DNA of 64,000 nucleotides from Lantana camara (GCA_037501455.1 CM074860.1:41302501-41366500), one strand, 5' to 3'; shown: positions 33,669-45,489, counted from the stretch's first letter. Notes: generated from the letters alone by a model not told the origin. A program made the numbers and translations.

Positions 33669-34975
33669 AGCCGTACGACTTGTAATTGATATGTTTAGAT
33701 ACTTACAACTTCATGTACGCTAAATGCTCCAATTGACTTTATCTATGCATGTTAATACAAGACTTGAGCTTGGAAATTGAATCAAATGACCTTTCTATGC
33801 ATGCTACTACTAGGTACGAAGTTAGTAACCGAATCGCATGATATTGGATACTTTGGTGAACTTGTATGATGTAAGTATGAGTTAGTTCTTGTGACTTTTG
33901 TAACCTTGGATGTTGTACATGCTCGATTTTGTGCACTTTGTTACGGTGAGCTTTGAGGGACGCCTTTGATGCGACGAAGCCTTTACCTCACCGATGGAGA
34001 ACGACTCAACCGTACAGTGGTCCCTTGTCGTATGTCTTGTTTGTGCTTTGCATGTTTTGGATCCGAGTAGTTGTTCGTGTGCTTTTGTGCTCGGGTGTTG
34101 TAGGGTTCTCCCTCTTTTGTGTTCGGGGGATGTTGGGTCCCCTCGGTTTTAGTCATTTGGGAATGTTACATCCTCCCGAATTTAGGAGTTTGTGAGATGT
34201 TAACTCTTTCAAACTTAGATGTTTGAGGGATGCGGGATTCCTTCGAACTTAGGATGGGAGACGGGGTTCTCTCATTGCTTGTTGAGAGACGGGGTCCTCT
34301 CATTGCTTGTTGAGGGACGGGGTTCTCTCATTGTGTGTTGAGGGATGGGGTTCTCTCGTTGCTTGTTGAGTGTCGGGGTTCTCTTGTTGTGTGTCTCATC
34401 CCGTTGGCTAGCGCGCTCAGATGACTCCGTTCAGAAGGGATCTTTTGAGGTGGATAAGCGAGATCAAGATGGACCGAAGGAGTATGCAACAAGTAAGATC
34501 TTTTGCATCGACAAGTGTGGAAGGATAAGCCACATATAGGAATGGTATAAGACCAACAATAGAGTTATGCCACACGAATGAGGAAAGAATTTGATTCGAA
34601 GATGGTGACCAAGTCTTCTTAGAGGCAACGCCAAGGAGGAGTTTCCCCCAAATCAATGCGAGCAGTAACCTAACCCCGAGATCTATCGAGCCGCTTGGAG
34701 CTGTGAATGGATTGAGAAAGTATTTCCGAGAGGAGATGGGGACTATTCCGATGAAAGAGGTACACTTGGATCAGGACTTGACACGTAACAACCGGGGAAG
34801 ATTTTAGACGAAATACCATGGATTAAGAATTCAACTAACTCCTTTGGATAAAGCCTATGGAGAGATCTCAAGCAGAAGAAGCAACTTGGAAGACAGAAGA
34901 GAAGGTGCAGAGTTTCCACACTGAGTCTTTTCCGCTGGTAAATCTGGGGACCAGATTTCTTTAAGGAGGGGAGGT
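33669..34975 (+). mobile_element. R internal region, plus copy 1
   Basis: Mirror image of 32520-33668: its arm is 33823-34975, with a 154-nt spacer (33669-33822) that itself belongs to the plus-strand internal sequence (compare 42150-42302). Carries the same 28-bp array, pol-end remnant and PPT (34960-34975). Confidence 0.82.
34255..34390. repeat. 28-bp tandem array in R internal (plus copy 1)
   Basis: About five units of AGAGACGGGGTTCTCTCATT followed by GCTTGTTG, with substitutions such as AGGGACGGGG. Confidence 0.85.
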
Positions 34976-37900
34976 TGTGACGCCCCGCTTCTCGATCAAG
35001 GTAAAGTTTGGTACGAGAGTGCACGATTTACCTTTCCTTGCATGACTTATGTGGATTTATGCCTTAATTTGATAGACATTGGTGCTTATGTGAAAAACAT
35101 GATTTACATGACTTATGTGGCTATTTGATATGATAAGTATGTGCTCGTATTGTTCTTAAAGAGTTTTGATAGCATGCTTTATGGTTAAACGAAATAATGT
35201 GCTTATTTGGATATTAAAGCATAATTTAGGGACTAAATGGTAAATTTATTTTCCAAGCCTGGAACTTGTTAGAACTTAATGAAATTGTGTAGATAATTCG
35301 ATTACGAGTTCATGGGTTCTTGAATCGCTCAATTCGGAGTTCGGACGAAGAAGTTATGGCCATTCTACGAAAAGTCAACCGTTTTAAGCCTAAATGTTGA
35401 CCTGCGACCCAATTTCAATTCTGATCCAATTTGAGATCCAATTTCACTTAAATCCGACCCGTATGACCCGCTCCATGATCCTATTCAGCTGACCCAAATC
35501 AGATTATAACACCCTAAACTCATTTTACGATATTTCACAAGAGATTCAAGTTCTCTCTCCCTCACTTTTCTCTCAACCCATTCATCTTCTCTCAAGAACA
35601 CCTTCAACCATTTTCAAGAGACAAGAGTGGAGACTAAAGCTGGAGATTCAGGACTAAAGAGCAAGATTCCCTCTTCCATTTTCAGCTCTTAAGGTAAGAA
35701 ATGCTTGAATGCTTATGTGGGTCTTCTTCTTTAAACTTGAACCTTGAGTTTGAAATCTAGGGTTCTTGGTTAGATGGATTAAATCCGAATTTTATGATGG
35801 AAATATGTTTCTTATGATGTTGGGAGTGATTTGATGTAAGAATTTCTTATTTTCATATTCATTTGAAGATTTCACCATTAAAGCACTTTGAAGCTTTTCA
35901 TAAGAACTTATGCATGTTCATGCCCTAGCTTGTTTTAACTTGATTTGATAATGGATTCATGTTCCTTATGTGCTTTTATGAAGAATAGGATAGGTTTCCT
36001 TGAGTTTCATGCTTATTTGAAGAATCCACCATTGATGACCTTTGAAGCTTTCTTGAGAATTCTTGCATGTTTATGTTCTTGTGTGATTTAACTTGATTTG
36101 ATGATCGATTCTTGTTCCTTGAGAAATTCCATGAAAAATGTGATTAATTCCTTTGAGTTTCTTGCATGGTTGTTGATTTCACCATTGTTATGCTTGAAGC
36201 TTTCATGAAACTTGTAGAAGATGAAGTTCTTGTATGAATTGCTAGCTTTCTTGATGTTTATATGTTCCTAAGTGCTTTATTATGTAACTTGATGATTTAT
36301 GATGCTTATTTGTGGTTTTGGAAGCTTAATTTCATGTTTTGGGGTGTTTAGAACTCATTCCCGTCGAATTCCAAGTGGTTGTCACGTTTTTTTTAAGTTC
36401 TGGGCAGAATCCGCTAGGGTGGATTTTTGCAGTGTAAAAAATCCATGGGGGTGGATTTGAGGCAGTAGCTTCTGGACAATCCGCGAGGGTGGATTTTTTG
36501 TGAAGGAAAATCCATGGGGGTGGATTTTCCCCAGCCTTGTTTTTTTGACTTGTTTCGCTTGTTTTGACTCTTGTATGTCCTTTTCTGGTTTCTATAATAC
36601 CTTTAATGAGTTGTGGCCTTATTATATGTGGTGGAACTTCTTGCATATCACTTGTTATGATTTTATTGCCTTGATCAAGTTTAAGTTGTCACATTTTGCT
36701 AAGTTATGCATTTACTTGAACTTGTATGACTTCCTACGTTATGTGTGACCTTGACATGCTATACATGCTCATGATTGATCCTCACATTTCATTAAGTGCA
36801 TGATATGACTCCATAAGCATACATAACTCTCATAAGTGACTTGTTACTTAAGCCGTGCGTCGTTTACTTGGTTTGGGTCCTGTCTTACCTTTGTTGGTAC
36901 GTTTGTCTTGTTAGGTGGTGAGTCTCCGGCCGAGTAGTCCGATGCTCATGGTCGACCTTTGAGGTTCTTGGTAAAGGTGAGGAGCTATAATATAAAAATG
37001 TTTTCTAAAACTGTGGACACATATGACCTATCATGTTTGATGGTTTGAACTCCCATTTTCGAAAAGGTATATATAGGCTTAATAAGCCAAGTTTTGTGAG
37101 CGTTGCTCATATTACGATGTTTGACTATGGAAAACGGTTTACAAGTAGAATTTGAATTGGTATATGGGATAGGTACCCAAAATGCTATTTTGGAACTTTC
37201 ATTCGAATATTATATATGTATGTGTGAGTTGTGTAGCGAGGTTATGATGTACCTTGCGAGGACGCTTGCTTGGGGTAATCGAAATTGAGCTCGGGGATGG
37301 AGGTGAGAGATATTCCGGGAAGGCAAGGGCCGACGGATGTCCTTATCCAAAGTTCCCACTGTGGACAAGACTACTAAGACTCCGAGGAGGTTTCGGGGTT
37401 GAAGTTTTCTTGGAGAGAGCTAGGTTACATGGACCGAATTCTCCACTCAAAAGGCAAAAGGGATGCTCGGGGGGGTGCACTCCCTCGACATCAATGGCGT
37501 AGAGGTTGGATTGGTTTGATTTCTTGGTTTGGGAAGATCGGATGGAGTGCTCGTTCTCGCCGAGCCGGTTATGTGTGGTTTATGATCCATATTTTTCTAA
37601 AACTTCCATTTACTTTGAAAATAAGTTGGATCATGAACACCTTTGTTTTGAACATGCATTAAACCCTCTTATATCACTTATATTATGTACACTTTTCCTC
37701 ACCGGTTCCGTTTGAACTGATCTCCTTTACCTTTCGTGTCCGCAGGTTGTACTTTGGAGTCTTGCTAGGCGGGGTCTTGCTTGAGAGTTGTTGTCGAGTC
37801 TAGCTTTACTTGTTGTGTCGTAATATACTTTATGTTTTACGTTCCGCTTTTGGATTTATGGATCCGGCTTGTATGATGAATTATCTTGTTAGTTGGACCG

Positions 37901-38190
37901 TGGCGGTCTCTAGGATGATTTACACTTCCGTATTTTGGGCATTTTGTGCTGGACCGTGATGGTCACTTAATTGTTGATTGAATTGACTTATGCACGTATT
38001 ATGTTTTGATCTAAGCTTCCGCATACTTGTGTTTTCTTTTATTCTCGCTTTGTGAGTCTAGCACCGCCTAGCTAGGTTGTTCGTTTGTCACCGCTTGCTT
38101 CGGACTTAGCGGGTATATGGATAACAATTCTATATACAAGCTAGGTCCGTAGCGCGGGATAGGCGTGGATGCCCTCGCCGGGGCGTTACA
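34976..38190 (+). repeat. R5 LTR (plus, complete, mosaic)
   Basis: 3215 bp, TGTGACGCC to GGGGCGTTACA. From 34976 to about 36880 it matches R1 almost base for base. From about 36890 to the end it differs at many positions and by indels (for example GCTATAATATAAAAATG instead of GTTATATACTTACG). The LTR appears chimeric between two subfamilies. It follows a PPT (34960-34975). Confidence 0.88.
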
Positions 38191-38210
38191 CCCCTATTTG
38201 GTTGGTATCA
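38191..38210 (+). promoter_or_regulatory. PBS remnant between R5 and R6
   Basis: After the R5 end come CCCCTATTTGGT and TGGTATCA, the first 8 nt of an initiator-Met PBS. One T then separates it from the R6 start. All internal coding sequence between these two LTRs is absent. Confidence 0.75.
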
Positions 38211-38211
38211 T

Positions 38212-41200
38212 TGTGACGCCCCGCTTCTCAATCAAGGTAAAGTTTGGTACGAGAGTGCACGATTTACCTTTCCTTGCATGACTTATGTGGATTTATGCCT
38301 TAATTTGATAGACATTTGGTGCTTATGTGAAAAACATGATTTACATGACTTATGTGGCTATTTGATATGATAAGTATGTACTCGTATTGTGCTTAAAGAG
38401 TTTTGATAGCATGCTTTATGGTTAAACGAAATAATGTGCTTATTTGGATATTAAAGCATAATTTAGGGACTAAATGGTAAATTTATTTTCCAAGCCTGGA
38501 ACTTGTTAGAACTTAATGAAATTGTGTAGATAATTCGATTACGAGTTCGTGGGTTCTTGAATCGCTCAATTCGGAGTTCGGAAGAAGAAGTTATGGCCAT
38601 TCTACGAAAAGTCAACCGTTTTAAGCCTAAATGTTGACCTGCGACCCAATTTCAATTCTGATCCAATTTGAGATCCAATTTCACTTAAATCCGACCCGTA
38701 TGACCCGCTCCATGATCCTATTCAGCTGACCCAAATCAGATTATAACACCCTAAACTCATTTTACGATATTTCACAAGAGATTCAAGTTCTCTCTCCCTC
38801 ACTTTTCTCTCAACCCATTCATCTTCTCTCAAGAACACCTTCAACCATTTTCAAGAGACAAGAGTGGAGACTAAAGCTGGAGATTCAGGACTAAAGAGCA
38901 AGATTCCCTCTTCCATTTTCAGCTCTTAAGGTAAGAAATGCTTGAATGCTTATGTGGGTCTTCTTCTTTAAACTTGAAGCTTGAGTTTGAAATCTAGGGT
39001 TCTTGGTTAGATGGATTAAATCCGAATTTTATGATGGAAATATGTTTCTTATGATGTTGGGAGTGATTTGATGTAAGAATTTCTTATTTTCATATTCATT
39101 TGAAGATTTCACCATTAAAGCACTTTGAAGCTTTTCATAAGAACTTATGCATGTTCATGCCCTAGCTTGTTTTAACTTGATTTGATAATGGATTCATGTT
39201 CCTTATGTGCTTTTATGAAGAATAGGATAGGTTTCCTTGAGTTTCATGCTTATTTGAAGAATCCACCATTGATGACCTTTGAAGCTTTCTTGAGAATTCT
39301 TGCATGTTTATGTTCTTGTGTGATTTAACTTGATTTGATGATCGATTCTTGTTCCTTGAGAAATTCCATGAAAAATGTGATTAATTCCTTTGAGTTTCTT
39401 GCATGGTTGTTGATTTCACCATTGTTATGCTTGAAGCTTTCATGAAACTTGTAGAAGATGAAGTTCTTGTATGAATTGCTAGCTTTCTTGATGTTTATAT
39501 GTTCCTAAGTGCTTTATTATGTAACTTGATGATTTATGATGCTTATTTGTGGTTTTGGAAGCTTAATTTCATGTTTTGGGGTGTTTAGAACTCATTCCCG
39601 TCGAATTCCAAGTGGTTGTCACGTTTTTTTTAAGTTCTGGGCAGAATCCGCTAGGGTGGATTTTTGCAGTGTAAAAAATCCATGGGGGTGGATTTGAGGC
39701 AGTAGCTTCTGGACAATCCGCGAGGGTGGATTTTTTGTGAAGGAAAATCCATGGGGGTGGATTTTCCCCAGCCTTGTTTTTTTGACTTGTTTCGCTTGTT
39801 TTGACTCTTGTATGTCCTTTTCTTGTTTCTATAATACCTTTAATGAGTTGTGGCCTTATTATATGTGGTGGAACTTCTTGCATATCACTTGTTATGATTT
39901 TATTGCCTTGATCAAGTTTAAGTTGTCACATTTTGCTAAGTTATGCATTTACTTGAACTTGTATGACTTCCTACGTTATGTGTGACCTTGACATGCTATA
40001 CATGCTCATGATTGATCCTCACATTTCATTAAGTGCATGATATGACTCCATAAGCATACATAACTCTCATAAGTGACTTGTTACTTAAGCCGTGCGTCGT
40101 TTACTTGGTTTGGGTCGTGTCTTACCTTTGTTAGTACGTTTGTCTTGTTAGGTGGTGAGTCTCCGGCCGAGTAGTCCGTTGCTCGTGGTCGACCTTTGAG
40201 GTTCTTGGTAAAGGTGAGGAGTTATATACTTACGAAACGATTTCAAAACTGTGGACACCTATAGCCTTTCATATTTGTTGGTTTTGAACTCCCGTTTTGA
40301 AAACGTATATTTAGGCTTTATAAGCCAAGTTTTGTGAGCTTTGCTCGTATCATGAATACTTGCTTATGGAAAACGGTTTACAAGTAAAACTGAAGTTCTG
40401 GTATATGGGATAGATACCCAAAATGGTTTCGGAACTTTCATTTGAATATTATGTATGTGTGAGTTGTGTAGCGAGGTTATGGTGTACCTCGCAAGGACGC
40501 TTGCTTGGGGAAATCGAATTTGAGCTCGGGGATGGAGGTGAGAGATGTTCCGGGAAGGCAAGGGCCGACGGATGTCCTTATCCAAAGTTCCCACTTGTGG
40601 ACAAGACTACTAAGACTCCGAGGAGGTTCGGGGTTGAAGTTTTCTTGGGGAGAGCTAGGTTTCATGGACCGAATTCTCTATGTTATGGATGATCGGGGGA
40701 TGTACACCCTCGGCATCAACGGTGTAATGGATGTTTTGAGTTGATTTCTTGGTTTGGGAAGATCGGATGGAGTGCTCGTTCTCGCCGAGCCGGTTATGTG
40801 TGGTTTATGATCCATATTTTCTAAAACTTGCATTTACTTCGAAAATGAGTTGGATCATGAACACCTTTGTTTTGAGCATGCATTGAACCTTATATACCCT
40901 ATATATATTGTGAACTTCTCCTCACCGGTTCCTTTGAGCTGACTCCCTTTATCTTTCGTGTCCGCAGGTCGCGTTTTGGAGTCAAGCTAGGCGGGGTCTT
41001 TTGAGAGTCTTGTTTAAGTGGTCTAGTTTGTACTCGTTATGCATGTAGCATACTTTGTTACTTATGTCTTATGCCTTGTTTTGGGGATTATGGACTTAAT
41101 ATGTATGATGTTTTATTATGCTAGTTTGGACCGTGATGGTCATTAGGATGATTTTACATTCCGTATTTTGAGCATTATGTGCTGGACCGTGATGGTCATT

Positions 41201-41228
41201 TAATTGATGGATTTATATGTTGCTCTTA
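38212..41228 (+). repeat. R6 LTR (plus, 3' truncated)
   Basis: Starts TGTGACGCCCCGCTTCTC and is close to R1 throughout. Stops at TTGCTCTTA, about 180-200 bp short of the normal end, where a filler junction begins. Confidence 0.88.
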
Positions 41229-41275
41229 CGAAACGATTTCAAAACTGTGGACACCTATAGCGAGTAAACAGTCAC
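41229..41275. other. Scrambled filler junction
   Basis: About 33 nt copied from an upstream LTR segment (CGAAACGATTTC...CACCTATAG, cf. 21735-21765), joined at CTTA microhomology. Next are about 15 nt from near the LTR 3' end in inverted orientation (CGAGTAAACAGTCAC, cf. 26238), then internal sequence. Typical of template-switching repair or reverse transcription. Confidence 0.8.
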
Positions 41276-43415
41276 CCGATTGTTACACTTGTGACGTTAT
41301 ATGCTAGAATGTGATTATTTGATATGCATGTGACTTGCGTTGCTAATTACTTTAAGTGCCAATGTGAATACGGTAAGTTTGAAATTGATTGTTCTTTACC
41401 GGGTGGTGTACTTGATAGTTGATACATGCACTCCACCTAAACTTGAATTATTTTGCAGCCTCTCTTATGCTATGTCGGTAATGATTGACATTAAATGTTA
41501 CGTTTGTATTTAGCTTGTCTCCTACTTGTGCAATTGTATAAATGCTTTCCTTGATCAGTTGTGCTACCATGTGATAACTCTAGTAACCCTTGCATTAATG
41601 CAACCTTGAGATTTTTGAGCTATGTTGAACGGATGTAAAGCATGAATAAGTACTTGTGAGACCATGTTGTTTACTTGTTTTCGGGATGCATGATTATTGT
41701 TGAAATTATGTCAAATTTTTTTTATTTATGGGGAACTTTCATGTAATTGAAGAATCATGCTTAATTAGTTAACAAATGGATGGTTTATGTCAAGTTGCTA
41801 GGAACCTTAAAGGATGTTTTGTATTAATTCCAAACTTATGTGAATCGCCTAGGGTATCTAATTGTAATATCTCTAAACCTTGAATGTGTGTAAAAACTTG
41901 AGTTTAAGTTCCGATGCATGTTACAAATTCGTAAGGCATGATTAAGTTAAATGAGAATTTACCGCTTACCTTAAAAACATGACTTTATGTGATTAAATTA
42001 TGTTGTTTACCTTGGAAGTATGACCTTATGTGAATAAATGTATGCCTTATATGTATTGAGCATGACGTACGTATACTTAAGCGCTGCATAGACTTATACA
42101 TGACTAAGATTACGACATCTTGATTAGTACTACTTGAATCAATTGTTAAGGTACGACTTGTAATTGATATGTTTAGATACTTACAACTTCATGTACGCTA
42201 AATGCTCCAATTGACTTTATCTATGCATGTTAATACAAGACTTGAGCTTGGAAATTGAATCAAATGACCCTTCTATGCATGCTACTACTAGGTACGAAGT
42301 TAGTAACCGAATCGCATGATCTTGGATACTTTGGTGAACTTGTATGATGTAAGTATGAGTTAATCCTTGTGACTTTTGTAACCTTGGATGTTGTACATGC
42401 TCGATTTTGTGCACTTTGTTACGGCGAGCTATGAGGGATGCCTTTGATGCGACGAAGCCTAACCTCACCGATGGAGAACGACTCAACCGTACAGTGGTCC
42501 CTTGTCGTATGTCTTGTTTGTGCTTTGCATGTTTTGGATCCGAGTAGTTGTTTGTGTGCTTTTGTGCTCGGGTGTTGTAGGGTTCTCCCTCTTTTGTGTT
42601 CGGGGGATGTTGGGTCCCCTCGGTTTTAGTCATTTGGGAATGTTACATCCTCCCGAATTTAGGAGTTTGTGAGATGTTAACTCTTTCAAACTTAGATGTT
42701 TGAGGGATGCGGGATTCCTTCGAACTTAGGATGAGAGACGGGGTTCTCTCATTGCTTGTTGAGAGACGGGGTTCTCTCGTTGCTTGTTGAGGGACGGGGT
42801 TCTCTCATTGCATGTTGAGGGACGGGGTTCTCTCGTTGCTTGTTGAGAGACGGGGTTCTCTTGTTATGTGTCTCGTCCCGTTGGCTAGCGCGCTCAGATG
42901 ACTCTGTTCAGAAGGGATCTTTTGAGGTGGATAAGCGAGATCAAGATGGACCGAAGGAGTATGCACCAAGTAAGATCTTTTGCATCGACAAGTGTGGAAG
43001 GATAAGCCACATGTAGGAATGGTATAAGACCAACAATAGAGTTATGCCACACGAATGAGGAAAGAATTTGATTCGAAGATGGTGACCAAGTCTTCTTACA
43101 GGCAACGCCAAGAAGGAGTTTCCCCCAAATCAATGCGAACAGTAACCTAAACCCGAGATCTATCGAGCCGCTTGGAGCTGTGAATGGATTGAGAAAGTAT
43201 TTCCGAGAGGAGATGGGGACTATTCCGATGAAAGAGGTACACTTGGATCAGGACTTGACACGTAACAACCGGGGAAGATTTTAGACGAAATACCATGGAT
43301 TAAGAATTCAGCTAACTCCTTTGGATAAAGCCTATGGAGAGATCTCAAGCAGAAGAAGCAACTTGGAAGACAGAAGAGAAGGTGCAGAGTTTCCACACTG
43401 AGTCTTTTCCGCTGG
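41276..43415 (+). mobile_element. R internal region, plus copy 2 (longest)
   Basis: 41276-42150 is AT-rich and I recognise nothing coding there. 42150-43415 matches the other internal copies. Around 43030-43415 a decayed gypsy pol 3' end is visible in shifting frames (SYATRMRKEF, then GDQVFLQATPRRSF, then EATWKTEEKV), resembling the integrase C-terminus and chromodomain tail of element C. It stops at CCGCTGG, just before where the PPT should be, and joins R7 through TGG. Confidence 0.78.
42730..42855. repeat. 28-bp tandem array in R internal (plus copy 2)
   Basis: Units at roughly 28-bp steps from 42732: (AGAGACGGGG/AGGGACGGGG)TTCTCTC(A/G)TTGC(T/A)TGTTG, about four and a half copies. Confidence 0.88.
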
Positions 43416-44058
43416 AGTCATATCATGCACTTAATGAAATGTGAGGATCAATCATGAGCATGTATAGCATGTCAAGGTCACACATAACGTAGGAAGTCAT
43501 ACAAGTTCAAGTAAATGCATAACTTAGCAAAATGTGACAACTTAAACTTGATCAAGGCAATAAAATCATAACAAGTGATATGCAAGAAGTTCCACCACAT
43601 ATAATAAGGCCACAACTCATTGAAGGTATTATAGAAACAAGAAAAGGACATACAAGAGTCAAAACAAGCGAAACAAGTCAAAAAAACAAGGCTGGGGAAA
43701 ATCCACCCCCATGGATTTTCCTTCACAAAAAATCCACCCTCGCGGATTGTCCAGAAGCTACTGCCTCAAATCCACCCCCATGGATTTTTTACACTGCAAA
43801 AATCCACCCTAGCGGATTCTGCCCAGAACTTAAAAAAAACGTGACAACCACTTGGAATTCGACGAGAATGAGTTCTAAACACCCCAAAACATGAAATTAA
43901 GCTTCCAAAACCACAAATAAGCATCATAAATCATGTTTTTCACATAAGCACCAAATGTCTATCAAATTAAGGCATAAATCCACATAAGTCATGCAAGGAA
44001 AGGTAAATCGTGCACTCTCGTACCAAACTTTACCTTGATCGAGAAGCGGGGCGTCACA
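43416..44058 (-). repeat. R7 LTR (minus, two segments of U3 side)
   Basis: 43416-43934 matches the middle of an R LTR, including the hairpin cluster. It then jumps at AAATCAT microhomology (43928-43934) to the terminal 120 bp or so, ending CGTCACA at 44058 next to the TSD. The skipped interval is roughly 1.2 kb. Confidence 0.88.
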
Positions 44059-44344
44059 ATTCCCATGCCTTAGTTCTTGATTGAGAGAACGGAGTTGTAG
44101 GAGGATCATATTTCACTGATTGTCATTGACTGAAAGGTTGTTCAATTCATTTTGTTATTCGGCTAGGGGTCACACACCCATTGCTAGATTACGGTAGTAT
44201 GATCTGTGAAGTGATTAATGAATTAGGGAATTAATTAATTACTGTCACTGCTAATCGAATAATGAACCTTAAAGGGTCACACATAAATGCCAGAACATGA
44301 GGGTTATGGTAGGATGTTAATGGATTAACCAAGGATCAAAATAG
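44059..44344 (+). repeat. 3' LTR of copia element, right part
   Basis: Resumes at ATTCCCATGCC after the R composite. Shares with 46330-46620 (reverse) AGAACATGAGGGTTATGG and CTAGGGGTCACACACCCA. Cut at GATCAAAATAG by the next LTR. Confidence 0.82.
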
Positions 44345-45489
44345 TGTTAGGAATAGTGCCCTTAAAGCTTATTGTATATCCGCTTTAGTACTTTCCTTTT
44401 GTAAATCACAGACAATCTTTGAATAATAAAAGGACTTTGACAACACTTCTTTATGTGCTCTTGTTTGATTGTATGTTTACTTTAACTGCATATGTATAAG
44501 AACTCCCCTAATCAATATGACTTATAGGACTCAACCATTTAGGTGAAGTGGTTCATGAGACGAGCCCTATATCACATAAGTCATGATTAGAAATCACTCC
44601 AAGCCGATGAGTCCTAAAGACAGTGGGAGTGTCGACTTGACTCGTTCGAGGTTTGCTCGTGTGATCACGCCCTTAAGAAGGACCACCTTGTTTCATGGGG
44701 TGCAAAGTGTATTGCTGATACGTGCGTGATACATGGGGGTGCTTACTCATTCTGAGTAAGTACACTGAGGTGTCCCGTGTGAGAAGATTCCTAAATGGGA
44801 ATGGAAGTTTCTATTTCTGAAAATAGAAACTTTCAAATTAGGAAATATCTCACGAGTCATTGATGTGATTAAGTGATCCTTAGACTTGAGGTTCCATTGA
44901 TTCTTTATGAGCTAACTCTGTAGTCTTAGGTATAAGCTTTAAAGGGTGTCGCCTTAGACAACTGATTCAAAGCTTATGTTGGGGTTGCACAAGTGGCGCA
45001 TGAAAGTATATGAGAATCGATAAAGGACCTACACTTCCATTAGCAAGTTGATCTCTTATTGTGTAAGTCATTCATATTCCATCTAGGAGTCCTTGGCTAA
45101 GGCAGTGGATCAAGACATCAAGAAATGAGTTCCTTGGATTGAGATCAAGTGGATATGAAATGCACTTAACTTTAAGATCATGATTATTAGGGTTCTGATT
45201 ATTCCCTTACCCTAGATCTTGATTGAGAGATGGGACGTAGGAGGATTATATCTCACATATGGCAATGACTTAAAGGTTCTTCTGAATTGAGACATTCTTA
45301 TTCAGCTAGGGGTCATACACCTGTTGCTAGACTATGGTCGTAGGATCTGTGGACTGATTAATTAATTAGGATCAGTGCTAATTGAATTAAAAACCTAGAG
45401 GGTCACACATAACAACCCGGTCACGTGGGTTAAGGCTTCAAATTGATTAAACGAGTTGACTGGATTAATAGGAGATTAGTGGGGTCCAC
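44345..45489 (+). repeat. Second copia-type LTR
   Basis: Starts TGTTAGGAATAGTGCC. Related along its length to 18837-19709 plus 44059-44344 but clearly diverged. No PPT upstream and no PBS at its right edge, so it is a solo or truncated LTR. Contains an inverted repeat GAAGTTTCTATTTCTGAAAATAGAAACTT near 44805, whose arms are AGTTTCTATTT and AAATAGAAACT. Right edge set by the TGTTGG start of the next LTR. Confidence 0.75.

Larger units (their letters stand above)
19710..44058. mobile_element. 24.3-kb composite of inverted and tandem R LTRs
   Basis: TSD ATTCC at 19705-19709 and 44059-44063; the related LTR at 46600-46680 shows the uninterrupted form (AGAATATTCCCATGCC). Both outer ends are the same LTR terminus, TGTGACGCCCCGC, pointing outward, so the block does not have the normal TG(U3)...(U5)CA polarity. 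Order: R1(+), R2(-), R3(-), R4(-), internal(-), internal(+), R5(+), R6(+, truncated), filler, internal(+), R7(-, deleted). R copies are nearly identical over most of their length, pointing to recent formation. The internal region is largely non-coding with a decayed gypsy pol end, so R is a LARD-like Ty3/gypsy derivative. An assembly error at the palindromes cannot be excluded. Confidence 0.85.

Noticed and set aside
19710..44058. DNA transposon with very long terminal inverted repeats (fold-back type)
   Set aside because: The inverted ends fit superficially, but the repeats are LTRs with PBS and PPT remnants and there is no transposase; retained only as an alternative shape for the composite.
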